Below are positions 34,626 to 43,294 of a DNA stretch of 64,000 nt, in pieces. Within the stretch, counting starts at the first letter, position 1. Each line of letters starts with the position of its first letter. The position numbers were made by a program, and so were the translations under genes. Source of the stretch: Alphaproteobacteria bacterium. GTDB lineage: Bacteria; Pseudomonadota; Alphaproteobacteria; Micropepsales; Micropepsaceae. The notes under the pieces were generated by a model, which saw only the letters and a list, made by a program, of their open reading frames with translations, did not search any database and was not told the origin of the DNA. The DNA is taken from positions 23,613 through 87,612 of the forward strand of contig JAATGP010000025.1 in assembly GCA_015654635.1 (NCBI GenBank), written 5' to 3'.

Positions 34626-34745
34626 GAGCGGCTTCTAGGGCGCTGCCGCTTCAATCCCTTGGTTCGTGGCGGTCCGGGCTCGGATACGGGTTCGGGCCGT
34701 TCGCGCACCGTCTTGGCGGCGGCTACCAGCAGCAATAACCTGCAC

Positions 34746-34800
34746 TTGACCGTTTCACAGCGGTGTTTTTGTATAATTCCATATATAACATATATTTTGT
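34746..34800 (+). promoter_or_regulatory. Promoter region with AT-rich dyad upstream of the cys operon
   Basis: TTGACC at 34746 and TATAAT at 34772 are good core elements but 20 bases apart, longer than ideal. CATATAT-AAC-ATATAT at 34781-34796 is an AT-rich imperfect inverted repeat directly downstream, in an otherwise GC-rich sequence, and could be bound by a sulfur-responsive (for example Rrf2-type) repressor. The operon starts at 34845. Confidence 0.45.
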
Positions 34801-34844
34801 GTGATGCCTTGATTTGAGGCTGCCGAGGTGGGAGTTCTAGGGCC

Positions 34845-35123
34845 ATGGCACAGAAGCTTACCGCAAACCGGCTGATCGATGGTGTCGTGCTGTATTGGCG
34901 CGCTGGCGGGTGGACCGAATCCTTTGCCGAAGGCGAGGTTTTGCCGACCGAGGAAGCGGCTCAAGCGGCCCTGGCGGCGGCCCGCGAAAGCGTGCCGCGC
35001 AACGAAGTGGTGGGCGTCTATCTTTTCGATTTGACCGGTGCGCAACCTTTGAAAGAGCGCGAAATCATCCGCGCCTTGGGGCCTACCATCCGCCCCGATC
35101 TCGGCAAACAGGCCGCGAGGTAG
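34845..35123 (+). CDS. DUF2849 protein of the sulfite/nitrite reductase operon
   Basis: 92 aa. KLTANRLIDGVVLYWRAGGWTESFAEGEVLPTEEAAQAALAAARES and NEVVGVYLFDLTG are the DUF2849 hallmark. The family is almost always found immediately upstream of cysI-type reductase genes in alphaproteobacteria, as here (three-base gap). It may assist siroheme enzyme function or maturation; this is inferred from gene context only. Confidence 0.88.
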   Translation: MAQKLTANRLIDGVVLYWRAGGWTESFAEGEVLPTEEAAQAALAAARESVPRNEVVGVYLFDLTGAQPLKEREIIRALGPTIRPDLGKQAAR

Positions 35124-35126
35124 ACC

Positions 35127-36782
35127 ATGTATCGCTATGACGAGTTCGACGCCGCTTTTGTGCGCGAGCGCACCGAGCAATTTCGCTATCAAGTCGAACG
35201 CCGCCTGAAGGGCGAGCTTAACGAAGACCAGTTCAAGCCCTTCCGCCTGATGAATGGGCTCTATCTGCAGCTGCACGCTTACATGCTGCGGGTAGCGGTA
35301 CCCTATGGCACGCTGTCGGCGCCGCAACTATCCATGCTCGCCCATATCGCGCGCAAATATGACAAGGGCTATGGCCATTTCACCACCCGCCAGAACATCC
35401 AATACAATTGGCCCAAGCTGAAAGACGTGCCCGATATTCTGGCCGAGCTGGCGACGGTTGAGATGCATGCCATCCAGACCAGCGGCAATTGCATTCGCAA
35501 CGTCACTGCCGATCACTTTGCGGGCGCCGCCGCCGATGAGATCGAAGATCCCAGGCCCGTAGCGGAAATCGTCCGCCAATGGTCAAGTCTCCATCCCGAA
35601 TTCACCTTCCTGCCGCGCAAATTCAAAGTGGCAGTGTCGGGTAGCCCGCACGATCGCGCGGCACTGAAATTCCATGACCTTGCGATTGAGGTTGTCAAGA
35701 ATGAAGCTAGCCGCGTCGGCTATCGCATAACGATCGGCGGCGGCTTGGGGCGCACGCCTTACATCGGCTATGTCACCGGCGATTTCGTCGAAAAGCCCGA
35801 TCTGCTGAGCTTTCTGGAAGCCGTCCTGCGCGTCTACAATGAGAACGGCCGCCGGGACAACATCTATAAGGCGCGTATCAAAATCCTCGCCCACAGTCTC
35901 GGCGAGGCCGAAATGCGCGAGCGGGTGTTGCGCGAATTCATCGAGATCAAGCGCGCCGGAACGCTGCAGGTACCGCAAGAAGAGCAGGCCCGCATCGAAG
36001 CCTATTTCGCGCCGCCGGAATTTGAAGCGTTGCAAGATACGGCGCTGCCGGCGGACGGCGCGCTGGGCCAATGGATCACCTCCAATGTCCATAAGCATCG
36101 CGCCCCCGGCTATGTCCTGGCCACGATCTCGCTCAAACCCATTGGCGGCGTGCCGGGCGATATCAGCCATGAGCAGCTGGATGGTGTGGCAGCGCTGATG
36201 GAGGAATTTGGCTACGGCGAGATCCGCGCCAGCCATGAGCAGAATCTGGTGCTGCCGCATGTGAAACAAAGCGATCTGCCCGCCATCTTTGCGCGGCTTG
36301 AGGCGCTGGGTTTGGCGACGCCCAATGCCGGGCTGATCAGCGACATCATCTGCTGTCCGGGCCTGGATTATTGCGACCTTGCCAATGCCCGCTCCATTCC
36401 GGTGGCGCAGAAGATCGCGACACGCTTTGCCGACGGCAAGCGCCAGCACGACATTGGCGAACTCAAGATCAAGATCAGCGGCTGCATCAATGCCTGCGGC
36501 CATCATCACGCCGGCCATATCGGCATTCTGGGCGTCGACAAGAAGGGCGTCGAATTCTATCAGCTCCAGCTTGGCGGTTCGGCGGCAGAGGATGCCTCCA
36601 TCGGCGACATTATGGGCCCCGGCTTTGCCGAGGACGAGATTGTCGATGCGGTCGAACGTGTGGTCGATCTTTACGTCACGCTGCGCCGCCCCGGCGAGCG
36701 CTTCCTCGACACCTACCGCCGGATCGGGATGGAGCCGTTCAAGAACATCGCCTATCAGGAGCAACTCCATGCCGCTCATTAA
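35127..36782 (+). CDS. cysI: Siroheme sulfite/nitrite reductase
   Basis: 551 aa, cytoplasmic. Two nitrite/sulfite reductase repeats are present, each with ferredoxin-like and siroheme-binding halves (GHFTTRQNIQYNWPKL, TSGNCIRNVTADHFAG). The coupled 4Fe-4S/siroheme cysteines are CCPGLDYCDLAN (C-x5-C) and SGCINACGHHHAGHIG (C-x3-C). It carries out the six-electron reduction of sulfite to sulfide for cysteine synthesis; ferredoxin- or NADPH-dependence cannot be read. GAGGT precedes the ATG. It overlaps the DUF934 gene by 14 bases. cysH and cysG, frequent partners, are absent here. Confidence 0.9.
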   Translation: MYRYDEFDAAFVRERTEQFRYQVERRLKGELNEDQFKPFRLMNGLYLQLHAYMLRVAVPYGTLSAPQLSMLAHIARKYDKGYGHFTTRQNIQYNWPKLKDVPDILAELATVEMHAIQTSGNCIRNVTADHFAGAAADEIEDPRPVAEIVRQWSSLHPEFTFLPRKFKVAVSGSPHDRAALKFHDLAIEVVKNEASRVGYRITIGGGLGRTPYIGYVTGDFVEKPDLLSFLEAVLRVYNENGRRDNIYKARIKILAHSLGEAEMRERVLREFIEIKRAGTLQVPQEEQARIEAYFAPPEFEALQDTALPADGALGQWITSNVHKHRAPGYVLATISLKPIGGVPGDISHEQLDGVAALMEEFGYGEIRASHEQNLVLPHVKQSDLPAIFARLEALGLATPNAGLISDIICCPGLDYCDLANARSIPVAQKIATRFADGKRQHDIGELKIKISGCINACGHHHAGHIGILGVDKKGVEFYQLQLGGSAAEDASIGDIMGPGFAEDEIVDAVERVVDLYVTLRRPGERFLDTYRRIGMEPFKNIAYQEQLHAAH

Positions 36783-37257
36783 GGACGGCCAGATTGCCGA
36801 AGACCTCTATATCGCGGTGGCCGACGATGTGCCGCTGCCAGAAGGCCCAGTGATCGTCTCTCTGAAGCGGCTGCGGGCCGAACGCGAGACTTTGCTGGGG
36901 CGCAATCAGAAACTCGGGGTCAAACTGTCGTCTGAAGAATCGCCGGAGAACCTCGGCAGCGATCTCGACCGCCTGTCGCTGGTGGTGCTCGAATTTCCCA
37001 AATTCCGCGATGGACGCCCCTTCTCTTGGGCGCGCATCTTGCGCACGCGGCTGCGCTTTACCGGTGAAGTGCGGGCCAGCGGCGATTTTCTCTATGACCA
37101 GATCGCCTTTCTGGTGCGCGTGGGTTTCGATGCCTTTGCGCTACCGTCCGCCATCCCGCCGACGCTTTTCCAGCGGGCTTTAAGCGAAATGAGTCTTGTC
37201 TACCAACCCGCGGCGGACGGCCGTAAGACCATCCGGCAGCTACGCAGCGGGCAGTAG
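36769..37257 (+). CDS. DUF934 protein of the cys operon
   Basis: 162 aa from ATG 36769, overlapping the end of cysI. LGVKLSSEESPENLGSDLDRLSLVVLEFPKFRDGRPFSWARILRTRLRFTGEVRASGDFLYDQIAFLVRVGFDAFAL is the complete DUF934 signature. The family accompanies cysI/cysH operons and is thought to act in sulfite reduction, possibly as an electron-transfer or assembly factor. The overlap implies translational coupling with the reductase. Confidence 0.9.
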   Translation: MPLIKDGQIAEDLYIAVADDVPLPEGPVIVSLKRLRAERETLLGRNQKLGVKLSSEESPENLGSDLDRLSLVVLEFPKFRDGRPFSWARILRTRLRFTGEVRASGDFLYDQIAFLVRVGFDAFALPSAIPPTLFQRALSEMSLVYQPAADGRKTIRQLRSGQ

Positions 37258-37378
37258 GGCGCTCAAAACTGTCGCCGCCGCGAAGCTTTGCACCAAGAAT
37301 TACGGCGATTTCAGCCCGCCCCGAGACGGAGGGTCACCTGCCAGCCGTTCAATCCCTGACATCAACAGGGAGACCCCT

Positions 37379-37945
37379 ATGAAATTCGTCCTTGCGGCCC
37401 TCACCGCCGTTGCACTGGCCGCCCCTTTGGCATTGGCCCAGGACATGCCAGCGCATCCCGGCAAGGCGGGCGACTGGAAGGCCGAACACGCCCGCCATCA
37501 TGGCGAGATGTGCAACAATCTGTATGCCCACGCGGTCGGTAAACTGGCCGAGCTGGACGTACAGCTAAAGCTGACCAGCGTGCAAAAGCCCCTGTTCGAG
37601 CGCTGGAAAAACGTCAAGCTGACCGCGGTAAAGGCCCACGCCGCCAAATGCGCGACGATGACACCGCCCGACGGCGAGGTCTCCCTCGTGGAGCGCAGCA
37701 AGCTCAGGATCGCCATGCTGGAAGCCCATCTGGCGGATATGAAAGCCGAACAGCCCGCCCTCGAAGCTCTGGTCGGTTCGCTCGACAAGGACCAGCAGGA
37801 AACCTTGAAACGCGCCGGTCGCCACGCCGCGATGATGCGGATGCATTTTGGTGAGCGGATGATGGAACACCGCGGCACCATGGGCGTTCATAGAGGTGCG
37901 CCCATGGGTGATCGCCCCGATCATCAGGACGGCGCCTCAGACTAA
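37379..37945 (+). CDS. Spy/CpxP-like periplasmic protein (LTXXQ motif family)
   Basis: 188 aa from ATG 37379, with signal peptide KFVLAALTAVALAAPLALAQDM. The mature part is alpha-helical with two LTxxQ-like steps: VQLKLTSVQKPLFERWK and LEALVGSLDKDQQETLK. The C-terminus is Met/His/Arg-rich. This matches periplasmic Spy-like chaperones or metal-stress sensors (CnrX/ZraP relatives). It is distinct from the shorter exported protein at 19.4 kb. It follows the cys operon after 121 bases and probably has its own promoter. Confidence 0.75.
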   Translation: MKFVLAALTAVALAAPLALAQDMPAHPGKAGDWKAEHARHHGEMCNNLYAHAVGKLAELDVQLKLTSVQKPLFERWKNVKLTAVKAHAAKCATMTPPDGEVSLVERSKLRIAMLEAHLADMKAEQPALEALVGSLDKDQQETLKRAGRHAAMMRMHFGERMMEHRGTMGVHRGAPMGDRPDHQDGASD

Positions 37946-38067
37946 GTTACCCTGCTCGCTACGCCCCTCTCCGCGAGCAGGCCGGGGACCTGGGTTCCAG
38001 CCCAAAGCGGTTCGCCCCCCGTACCGCGACAACACTCAGGTCCCCATTCTTCCCCTGCCGTGGCCGT

Positions 38068-38814
38068 CTAAAGGCTGGCGGCGGTCCTATTTGTGCGGTC
38101 GGCCTGCTGTTTCCAGGCTGTAGCATTTACGCCGAACAGCACCAGCCATAACGCCAAGACCGCCTCGCCCAGGATGCCAACGCCCATAATCAAATGGGCA
38201 ACCGCAGGCGTAAGCCCGATTCCCAGGAACACCGCGCCCACCCAGGCGAGCCATCCCAAGCTGGCGAGCATCAGCAAGACCCCAAGCAGACGCGGCAGGA
38301 AGCGCGAAGCCCAGACGAGGTAGCCTGCCAGAAACAAAAAGCAGGCAAAGAAGACGAGGGCGATATCATAGACTTGGTTGAACATGCGCAGCGCAACCAG
38401 GCACAGCGCCTGAAGCTGATCCGGTCGAAAGGCCGCCAATGACGGCCCTCCCTGTAGCAGCAGAAGCGGAAGGATGGCGTTTGCGACATTGGCCGCCCCG
38501 ATAAAGCAGCCAGCGAAGCTGAAGCTCGCCGCAATCAGGGCCACCGGCCGGTTCACAGGTTTGAGCAAAACATAAAGCAGAGCCGTCAAGGCGAGATAGG
38601 CGGCGAAGCCCGCAAGCTCCGTAACCACCGTCAACCGGTAAAGCCTCTCGTTGGCTAGGATGTGAGCGGCAGTCAGAGCGGGATCGCCGGGAACCACCAT
38701 GGCGGCGCGTTGAGCCAGGGGCACGGCGGCGGCGAAATATAAAAGATAAACAGCGCCTGTAATCCGCGCAAAGAGACGTGGAGACGTTTCCAAAAATCCA
38801 CCTGCCGCAGCCAT
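38068..38814 (-). CDS. DUF4386 integral membrane protein
   Basis: 248 aa with six to seven membrane helices. ARITGAVYLLYFAAAVPLAQ, NERLYRLTVVTELAGFAAYLALTALLYVLLKPVNRPVALIAASFSFAGCFIGAAN and FACFLFLAGYLVWASRFLPRLLGVLLMLASLGWL follow the DUF4386 family pattern closely (RLxG, LYxLLKPVN, RSxFLPRxLG). GGGAAAG lies upstream of the ATG. Role unknown. Confidence 0.85.
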   Translation of the reverse strand: MAAAGGFLETSPRLFARITGAVYLLYFAAAVPLAQRAAMVVPGDPALTAAHILANERLYRLTVVTELAGFAAYLALTALLYVLLKPVNRPVALIAASFSFAGCFIGAANVANAILPLLLLQGGPSLAAFRPDQLQALCLVALRMFNQVYDIALVFFACFLFLAGYLVWASRFLPRLLGVLLMLASLGWLAWVGAVFLGIGLTPAVAHLIMGVGILGEAVLALWLVLFGVNATAWKQQADRTNRTAASL

Positions 38815-38991
38815 TTGGTTCTTTCCCGATCCGTAGGGTCATAATACGCCGTGGATGGGATCATAAATCCGCAACCCTGTCACTTGGCGGCATGAATGGA
38901 TCTGCGCCGCCCCTTGTTCGCGCCCGCATGAACCTCTTGACCCCCACCCCCCTCTGCCCCATGTAACGCGCGCAATTTTGGGGCAGCGCCG

Positions 38992-40173
38992 ATGAACGCT
39001 CCTGTGCCGACGGTTTTGGCGGGCAAAGATATCCCGCTCTATTCCTCCATTCCGGAGGCGATTGCGGCGCTCAGGCCGATCGAGCCGGTCTATGTGCTGC
39101 TGCCGCATAAGTTCAAAGCCGCCGCCGAGCGTTTCCTCACCGGCTTTCCCGGCACCCCGATGTATGCCGTCAAAGCCAATCCCTTGCCGCAGGCGATGGA
39201 TCTGGTCTGGGCCTCAGGCATCCGCCATTTCGACACCGCCTCGCTCGGCGAAGTGCGCATGGTCAAAGAGCGTTTCCCCAGCGCCGTCTGCCATTTCATG
39301 GCCCCGGTGCGCCTGCCCGGCCATGCCAAAGCCGCCTTCGAGCAATACGGCGTCACCGATTTCGTGGTCGATTGCGAGTTCGAACTCGACAAGCTGCTGC
39401 GCGAAGTGCCCGACCACAAAAGCTTGCGCATTTTCGTGCGGCTGGCGGCGCAGCTCGGCGGGGCGCTTTTAGAACTTTCCTCCAAATTCGGCACCAACCC
39501 GGAGGAAGGCGCCAAGCTGCTGAAACGCATCGTCGCGGCCGGCGCAGCCCCCGCCATGACTTTCCATGTCGGTTCGCAATGCGTTTCGCCCTTTTCCTAT
39601 GCCCAAGCAGTCGAGATCGTCCGCCGCACCATCGACAGAGCAGGCGTCACGATTGCGGCGCTCGACATCGGCGGCGGCTTCCCGGCCCCATATCTGAACA
39701 ACGAGCTGCCGCCTTACCTCTGGTATTTCGACACCATCAAAGAGGCGCTGGCCACGTTGGACATGCCCGATCTGCCGCTGCTCTGCGAGCCGGGCCGGGC
39801 CCTGGTCGCCGAAGGCATGTCGCTGATCACCCAAGTGGTGCTCCGCAAAGGTGACCGGCTCTATATCAATGACGGCCCCTACGGCAGCTTCGATGAGCTG
39901 ACCCTGCCGGGTTTCGACGTCGATTACCCCTCGAGCACCTACCGTGTCAGCCAGGCTGGCAAGGCCGAGCCCCTGATCGGCGCTGTCCACCCCTACCGCG
40001 TCTATGGCCCCACTTGCGATACGCTGGATGTGCTGCCGCGGCCGCAAATGCTGCCCGCCTCTATCGCCGCGGGCGATTTCATCGTCTTCGATTCCATGGG
40101 CTCCTACACCGTGGCCGTGCGCACCACCTTCAACGGCTTTTTCCCGGATACCTGGATCCAGATCGGGCAATAA
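38992..40173 (+). CDS. Ornithine/lysine decarboxylase (PLP fold III)
   Basis: 393 aa. MYAVKANPLPQAM carries the Schiff-base lysine (K61). FHVGSQC, ALDIGGGFPAPY (phosphate loop), CEPGRALVAEG and YGPTCDTLDVL (active-site cysteine from the partner subunit) are the group IV decarboxylase motifs. The size and HVGSQ/CD motifs fit eukaryotic-type ornithine decarboxylase or bifunctional Lys/Orn decarboxylase rather than diaminopimelate decarboxylase. It makes putrescine or cadaverine, cytoplasmic, as an obligate dimer. No polyamine partner genes adjoin it. A striking nested palindrome begins seven bases after its stop. Confidence 0.87.
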   Translation: MNAPVPTVLAGKDIPLYSSIPEAIAALRPIEPVYVLLPHKFKAAAERFLTGFPGTPMYAVKANPLPQAMDLVWASGIRHFDTASLGEVRMVKERFPSAVCHFMAPVRLPGHAKAAFEQYGVTDFVVDCEFELDKLLREVPDHKSLRIFVRLAAQLGGALLELSSKFGTNPEEGAKLLKRIVAAGAAPAMTFHVGSQCVSPFSYAQAVEIVRRTIDRAGVTIAALDIGGGFPAPYLNNELPPYLWYFDTIKEALATLDMPDLPLLCEPGRALVAEGMSLITQVVLRKGDRLYINDGPYGSFDELTLPGFDVDYPSSTYRVSQAGKAEPLIGAVHPYRVYGPTCDTLDVLPRPQMLPASIAAGDFIVFDSMGSYTVAVRTTFNGFFPDTWIQIGQ

Positions 40174-40179
40174 CATTGC

Positions 40180-40243
40180 CTTTCCTCTCCCGCTATCCGA
40201 GCGGCGCGGTGCTCTGCATGCAGAGCACCGCAGGAGAGGAAAG
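40180..40243. repeat. Nested palindrome: 26-bp perfect dyad inside a broken hairpin
   Basis: GCGGTGCTCTGCA/TGCAGAGCACCGC at 40206-40231 is a perfect 26-bp palindrome. Removing 40205-40233 restores a 15-bp hairpin: CTTTCCTCTCCCGCT (40180-40194), loop ATCCG, then AGCGG joined to GAGAGGAAAG. The layout suggests a palindromic unit inserted into the right arm of an older hairpin that probably terminated the decarboxylase transcript. Confidence 0.8.
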
Positions 40244-40341
40244 AGCCAAGGGCTCGTTCGGAATTGCAAAAACGACGCGGCGCAAGGCCAACAAAAGCTT
40301 AACGCCTGCTGCTGTAGTCTGATCTGGCGGGAGGGGCTGAT

Positions 40342-40995
40342 ATGGTAGCCGCCAAAGAGCAGCTTGGACATTTGCTGGTGCTGGTTGCCGAGAGGCGCTG
40401 GACACAGCTGTCCTGCGAGCTTGCCGATCTTATCCTCGATTGGCCGGAAAATGGCCCGGAGGCGATGCGCGGACCGATGCTGGCGCTGTTCGAGACCGCC
40501 TTGCGCGAGGCCGACGACCAGACCCAAGCCGCCCTGGCGCCGCGCTTTTCCGGCCGCAGCGACATGCCGCTAAAGATTATGAACCTTCTCTATCTTGCCG
40601 CTCCTGCCCCTTTGCGCCGGGAAATTCTGATGCGCAACGAACTGGAACCAGGCGAACCCGCCACCACCACCCCCGCTGACGGCGGCTTGATCCTGGCCGC
40701 CGCCCGCAATGGCGCCCGCGACTTTCTATCTGCCTTTGCGATGGGCACCGGTGTGCCGCGCCGCATCGCCCAAGCCGTGCTTTCGGATGCTTCGGGCGAA
40801 GCGCTGGCGGTCTTGTGCAGCGGCCGCGGGCTCGACCGCGCCACCTTCTCAGCCATTGCCCTTCTCAAAGGCCCGCGCGACCTGCCGCTGGCAGCATTTG
40901 ACAGTATCGCCCCCAAAGCCGCCGGGCGCCTCGTCGCCGATTGGCGCAAACCTCAAGCCTCTCCCCACCACGCCCATGTCGTGGCGGCGGAGTGA
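40342..40995 (+). CDS. DUF2336-like helical protein
   Basis: 217 aa, mostly helical with repeated short helices. FLSAFAMGTGVPRRIAQAVLSDASGEALAVLCSGRGLDRATFSAIALLKGPRDLP in the second half matches the recurring (V/A)xRxxAQxxLxDxSGEALA...GLxRATFxAIxLL block of alphaproteobacterial DUF2336-type proteins. The family is suspected to be a regulatory adaptor; role unknown. Soluble, no signal peptide. It follows the nested palindrome and ends 30 bases from a convergent sensor kinase gene. Confidence 0.7.
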   Translation: MVAAKEQLGHLLVLVAERRWTQLSCELADLILDWPENGPEAMRGPMLALFETALREADDQTQAALAPRFSGRSDMPLKIMNLLYLAAPAPLRREILMRNELEPGEPATTTPADGGLILAAARNGARDFLSAFAMGTGVPRRIAQAVLSDASGEALAVLCSGRGLDRATFSAIALLKGPRDLPLAAFDSIAPKAAGRLVADWRKPQASPHHAHVVAAE

Positions 40996-41025
40996 CAGCC
41001 GCGCAGGAAAAATCGGGATAGCGGT

Positions 41026-42411
41026 TCACGCCGTGCTATCGGCGGACGGCAAGGTCACGGTCGCTTCGAGACCGCCGTCGGGATGATTGCGGAGCAGGAT
41101 GTCGCCTCCATGGCTGCGGATGACGGCGCGCGCCGCTGTCAGGCCGAGCCCAACGCCGCCCCGCGCTTTATGGCGAGACTTGTCGAGCCGGTAGAACGGT
41201 TCAAACACCGCTTCCAGCGCCTCGGCGGCAATTCCCGGCCCGCAGTCCCGGACCGTTACGGTGACTTCCGTCTTGCTGCCCGCTAACGTCATCCTGGGTG
41301 CCGAGCCATATTTGACGGCGTTTTCCACCAGATTGGTGATAGCGCGCTTGATGGCGATCGCCCGTCCGGCATAGATCACGCGATCGCGCTCGGCATAGCT
41401 CACTTCGACGCCCTGATCGGCAAAGCCGTCGGCAATGCTTTGCAACAGCCCCGATAAATCGAATGTTCGCACCGGTTCCTCATCGCCGTCGCCGCGAAAG
41501 AAGGCCAAGGCGCCATCGATCATGGCCTGCATTTCAAGAACGTCGCCGAAGAGGCGCTCGCGCTGCACAGGGTCCGCGATGTATTCGCCGCGCAGGCGCA
41601 TGCGCGTCAGGGGCGTGCGCAGATCGTGCGAAATGGCCGCCAGCATGGCGGTACGATAGGCGACGAAGGCGGAGATCTTGGCTTGCATGCCGTTGAACGC
41701 CGCGATCACCTCGCGCAATTCCTGCGGACCCCGTTCGGCAATGGGCGCGGCATTGGGATTGACACCCGCGACATGCACCGCCTTAGCGAATTTTCGGATC
41801 GGGCGCGAAATCTGACGTGTCGCGACCGCACTGATACCGGCGGCGACAATCAGAAAGACCGCCAGCAAGATCGTAATGTGGGCGCCCGTGCTGAGCCCCC
41901 ATTTGTGCCCGCCGCCGAATAGAATGAGCCAGCTCGTGTCGCTCAGCCTTACTGCCAAATAGTAGTTTTTGGGATCTTGCGTGGCGAGCGGAAATCTTTT
42001 GCCAGCGCGCAGAACATGGTCCGGCCCAATCAAGACATAAGGCCGGTGCAGTTGTGTATCGAGCGCCTCAATGATGGCCACCTTATGCGGCAGCTGCTGA
42101 TACTTGCGCGCCTCCTCGAACCAATTGGCCGAAGCGGAACCCGCGGGATACCACACCATCCGATACGTCTCGTTGACATACGTCTGTGGTGCCGAAACCA
42201 GACGCGGGCGGATTTCGGCCGGCGCGGCATTGATGATTTCGACCACCGCGGTGAAGCCGTCCAGCAGCGAGCGCAAATCTATGGGCGGCTTCGACCACAC
42301 TCCACCAAAGGCAAAGAACAGACCCATCAGTGCACTTGTGACGGCGATCGCCGACGAAATGATCGCTCCGAACCGCCAAGCGATGGTATCGCGCGGCCGC
42401 CATGCGATCAT
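41026..42411 (-). CDS. EnvZ-type sensor histidine kinase
   Basis: 461 aa. Two membrane helices (FGAIISSAIAVTSALMGLFFAFGG and HITILLAVFLIVAAGISAVA) flank a periplasmic domain of about 130 residues with no known motif. HAMP follows (RQISRPIRKFAKAVHVAGVNPNAAPI), then the H-box ISHDLRTPLTRMRLRGEYI and the ATPase motifs NLVENAVKYG, DCGPGI and GGVGLGLTAARAVIRSHGG. HDLRTPLTRMRLR is typical of the EnvZ subgroup. The start overlaps the regulator's stop (ATGA), so both come from one mRNA. Confidence 0.92.
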   Translation of the reverse strand: MIAWRPRDTIAWRFGAIISSAIAVTSALMGLFFAFGGVWSKPPIDLRSLLDGFTAVVEIINAAPAEIRPRLVSAPQTYVNETYRMVWYPAGSASANWFEEARKYQQLPHKVAIIEALDTQLHRPYVLIGPDHVLRAGKRFPLATQDPKNYYLAVRLSDTSWLILFGGGHKWGLSTGAHITILLAVFLIVAAGISAVATRQISRPIRKFAKAVHVAGVNPNAAPIAERGPQELREVIAAFNGMQAKISAFVAYRTAMLAAISHDLRTPLTRMRLRGEYIADPVQRERLFGDVLEMQAMIDGALAFFRGDGDEEPVRTFDLSGLLQSIADGFADQGVEVSYAERDRVIYAGRAIAIKRAITNLVENAVKYGSAPRMTLAGSKTEVTVTVRDCGPGIAAEALEAVFEPFYRLDKSRHKARGGVGLGLTAARAVIRSHGGDILLRNHPDGGLEATVTLPSADSTA

Positions 42412-43130
42412 TGCACGGCGACTTTCAGCGTGAACATATAGCCGCCATTGCGGATGGTGCGGATGATCGACGGATTCTTGGGATCGTCCTCCAGCTTGCG
42501 CCGCAAGCGGCTGACTTGCACGTCAATGGTGCGGTCGTTGGGCGCATCATAAGGTGCATAAGGCAGTCCGCGGGCATCGAGCAGTTGATCGCGCGTCAGA
42601 ACATGCTGGGGGTGCTCGACGAAGGTGAGCAACAGATCGAATTCGCCGCTGGTCAGGAAAATCAGCGTATCGCTGTCCGATAACAGTTCCCGCCGTGCCA
42701 CGTCGAGGCGCCATTTTCCAAAGCACAGAGAGGGCCGGCTCGTGGCGGCCAGTGGTGGTTGTAGAGGATCGGTGGCGCGGCGCAGCACGGCCCGCACGCG
42801 CGCCAGCAGTTCGCGCTGATCGAAGGGCTTGGTCACGTAATCGTCGGCGCCCACTTCCAGGCCCACGACGCGCTCGGTCTGATCGGTCATCGCCGTCAGC
42901 ATGATGACGGGCGTGCGCACTTTGGCACGGAGGCGCTTGCACAGAGCGATTCCATCCTCACCCTGCAGCATCAAATCAAGAATGACGAGATCGGCCGGCT
43001 TCCGCTCCAGGGCGGCAAACATCTCGATGCCGTCGCAGGCGACCGAGACCGAATAGGCATGGCGCTCGAAGAACGCCGTCAGCAATGTACGGATGTCTTC
43101 GTCATCGTCGACGATCAAGAGATGTGGCAT
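42408..43130 (-). CDS. OmpR-family response regulator
   Basis: 240 aa. Receiver domain: acidic pocket DDDED near residue 8, phosphoacceptor D52 in VILDLML, TKPF lysine near residue 102. The winged-helix output domain runs from FGKWRLDVARRELLSDSDTLIFLTSGEFDLLLTFVEHPQHVLTRDQLLDA to DRTIDVQVSRLRRKLEDDPKNPSIIRTIRNGGYMF. Cotranscribed with the downstream EnvZ-type kinase; divergent from a MipA/OmpV-like outer membrane gene that may be its target. Confidence 0.93.
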   Translation of the reverse strand: MPHLLIVDDDEDIRTLLTAFFERHAYSVSVACDGIEMFAALERKPADLVILDLMLQGEDGIALCKRLRAKVRTPVIMLTAMTDQTERVVGLEVGADDYVTKPFDQRELLARVRAVLRRATDPLQPPLAATSRPSLCFGKWRLDVARRELLSDSDTLIFLTSGEFDLLLTFVEHPQHVLTRDQLLDARGLPYAPYDAPNDRTIDVQVSRLRRKLEDDPKNPSIIRTIRNGGYMFTLKVAVQ

Positions 43131-43186
43131 AGATACCATCTACCACGATTAGCACAGCAGATCGTCTGCCATGCTTCTGAATTTTT

Positions 43187-43230
43187 GCACAACATTTCAG
43201 CACTGCAACATTGTTTCAGGACGGAAACAA
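43187..43230. promoter_or_regulatory. Direct and inverted repeats between response regulator and mipA-like gene
   Basis: CAACATTTCAG at 43190-43200 and CAACATTGTTTCAG at 43206-43219 start 16 bases apart. TTGTTTC-AGGACG-GAAACAA at 43211-43230 is a perfect 7-bp inverted repeat. OmpR-type regulators bind tandem sites, so this is a candidate binding region in the divergent promoter. Confidence 0.45.
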
Positions 43231-43294
43231 CTGGGACATACGGCATTTACGATCGTGCTGCAAAGTGATGTCTGTCACCCTCGGAACCTCTTGC

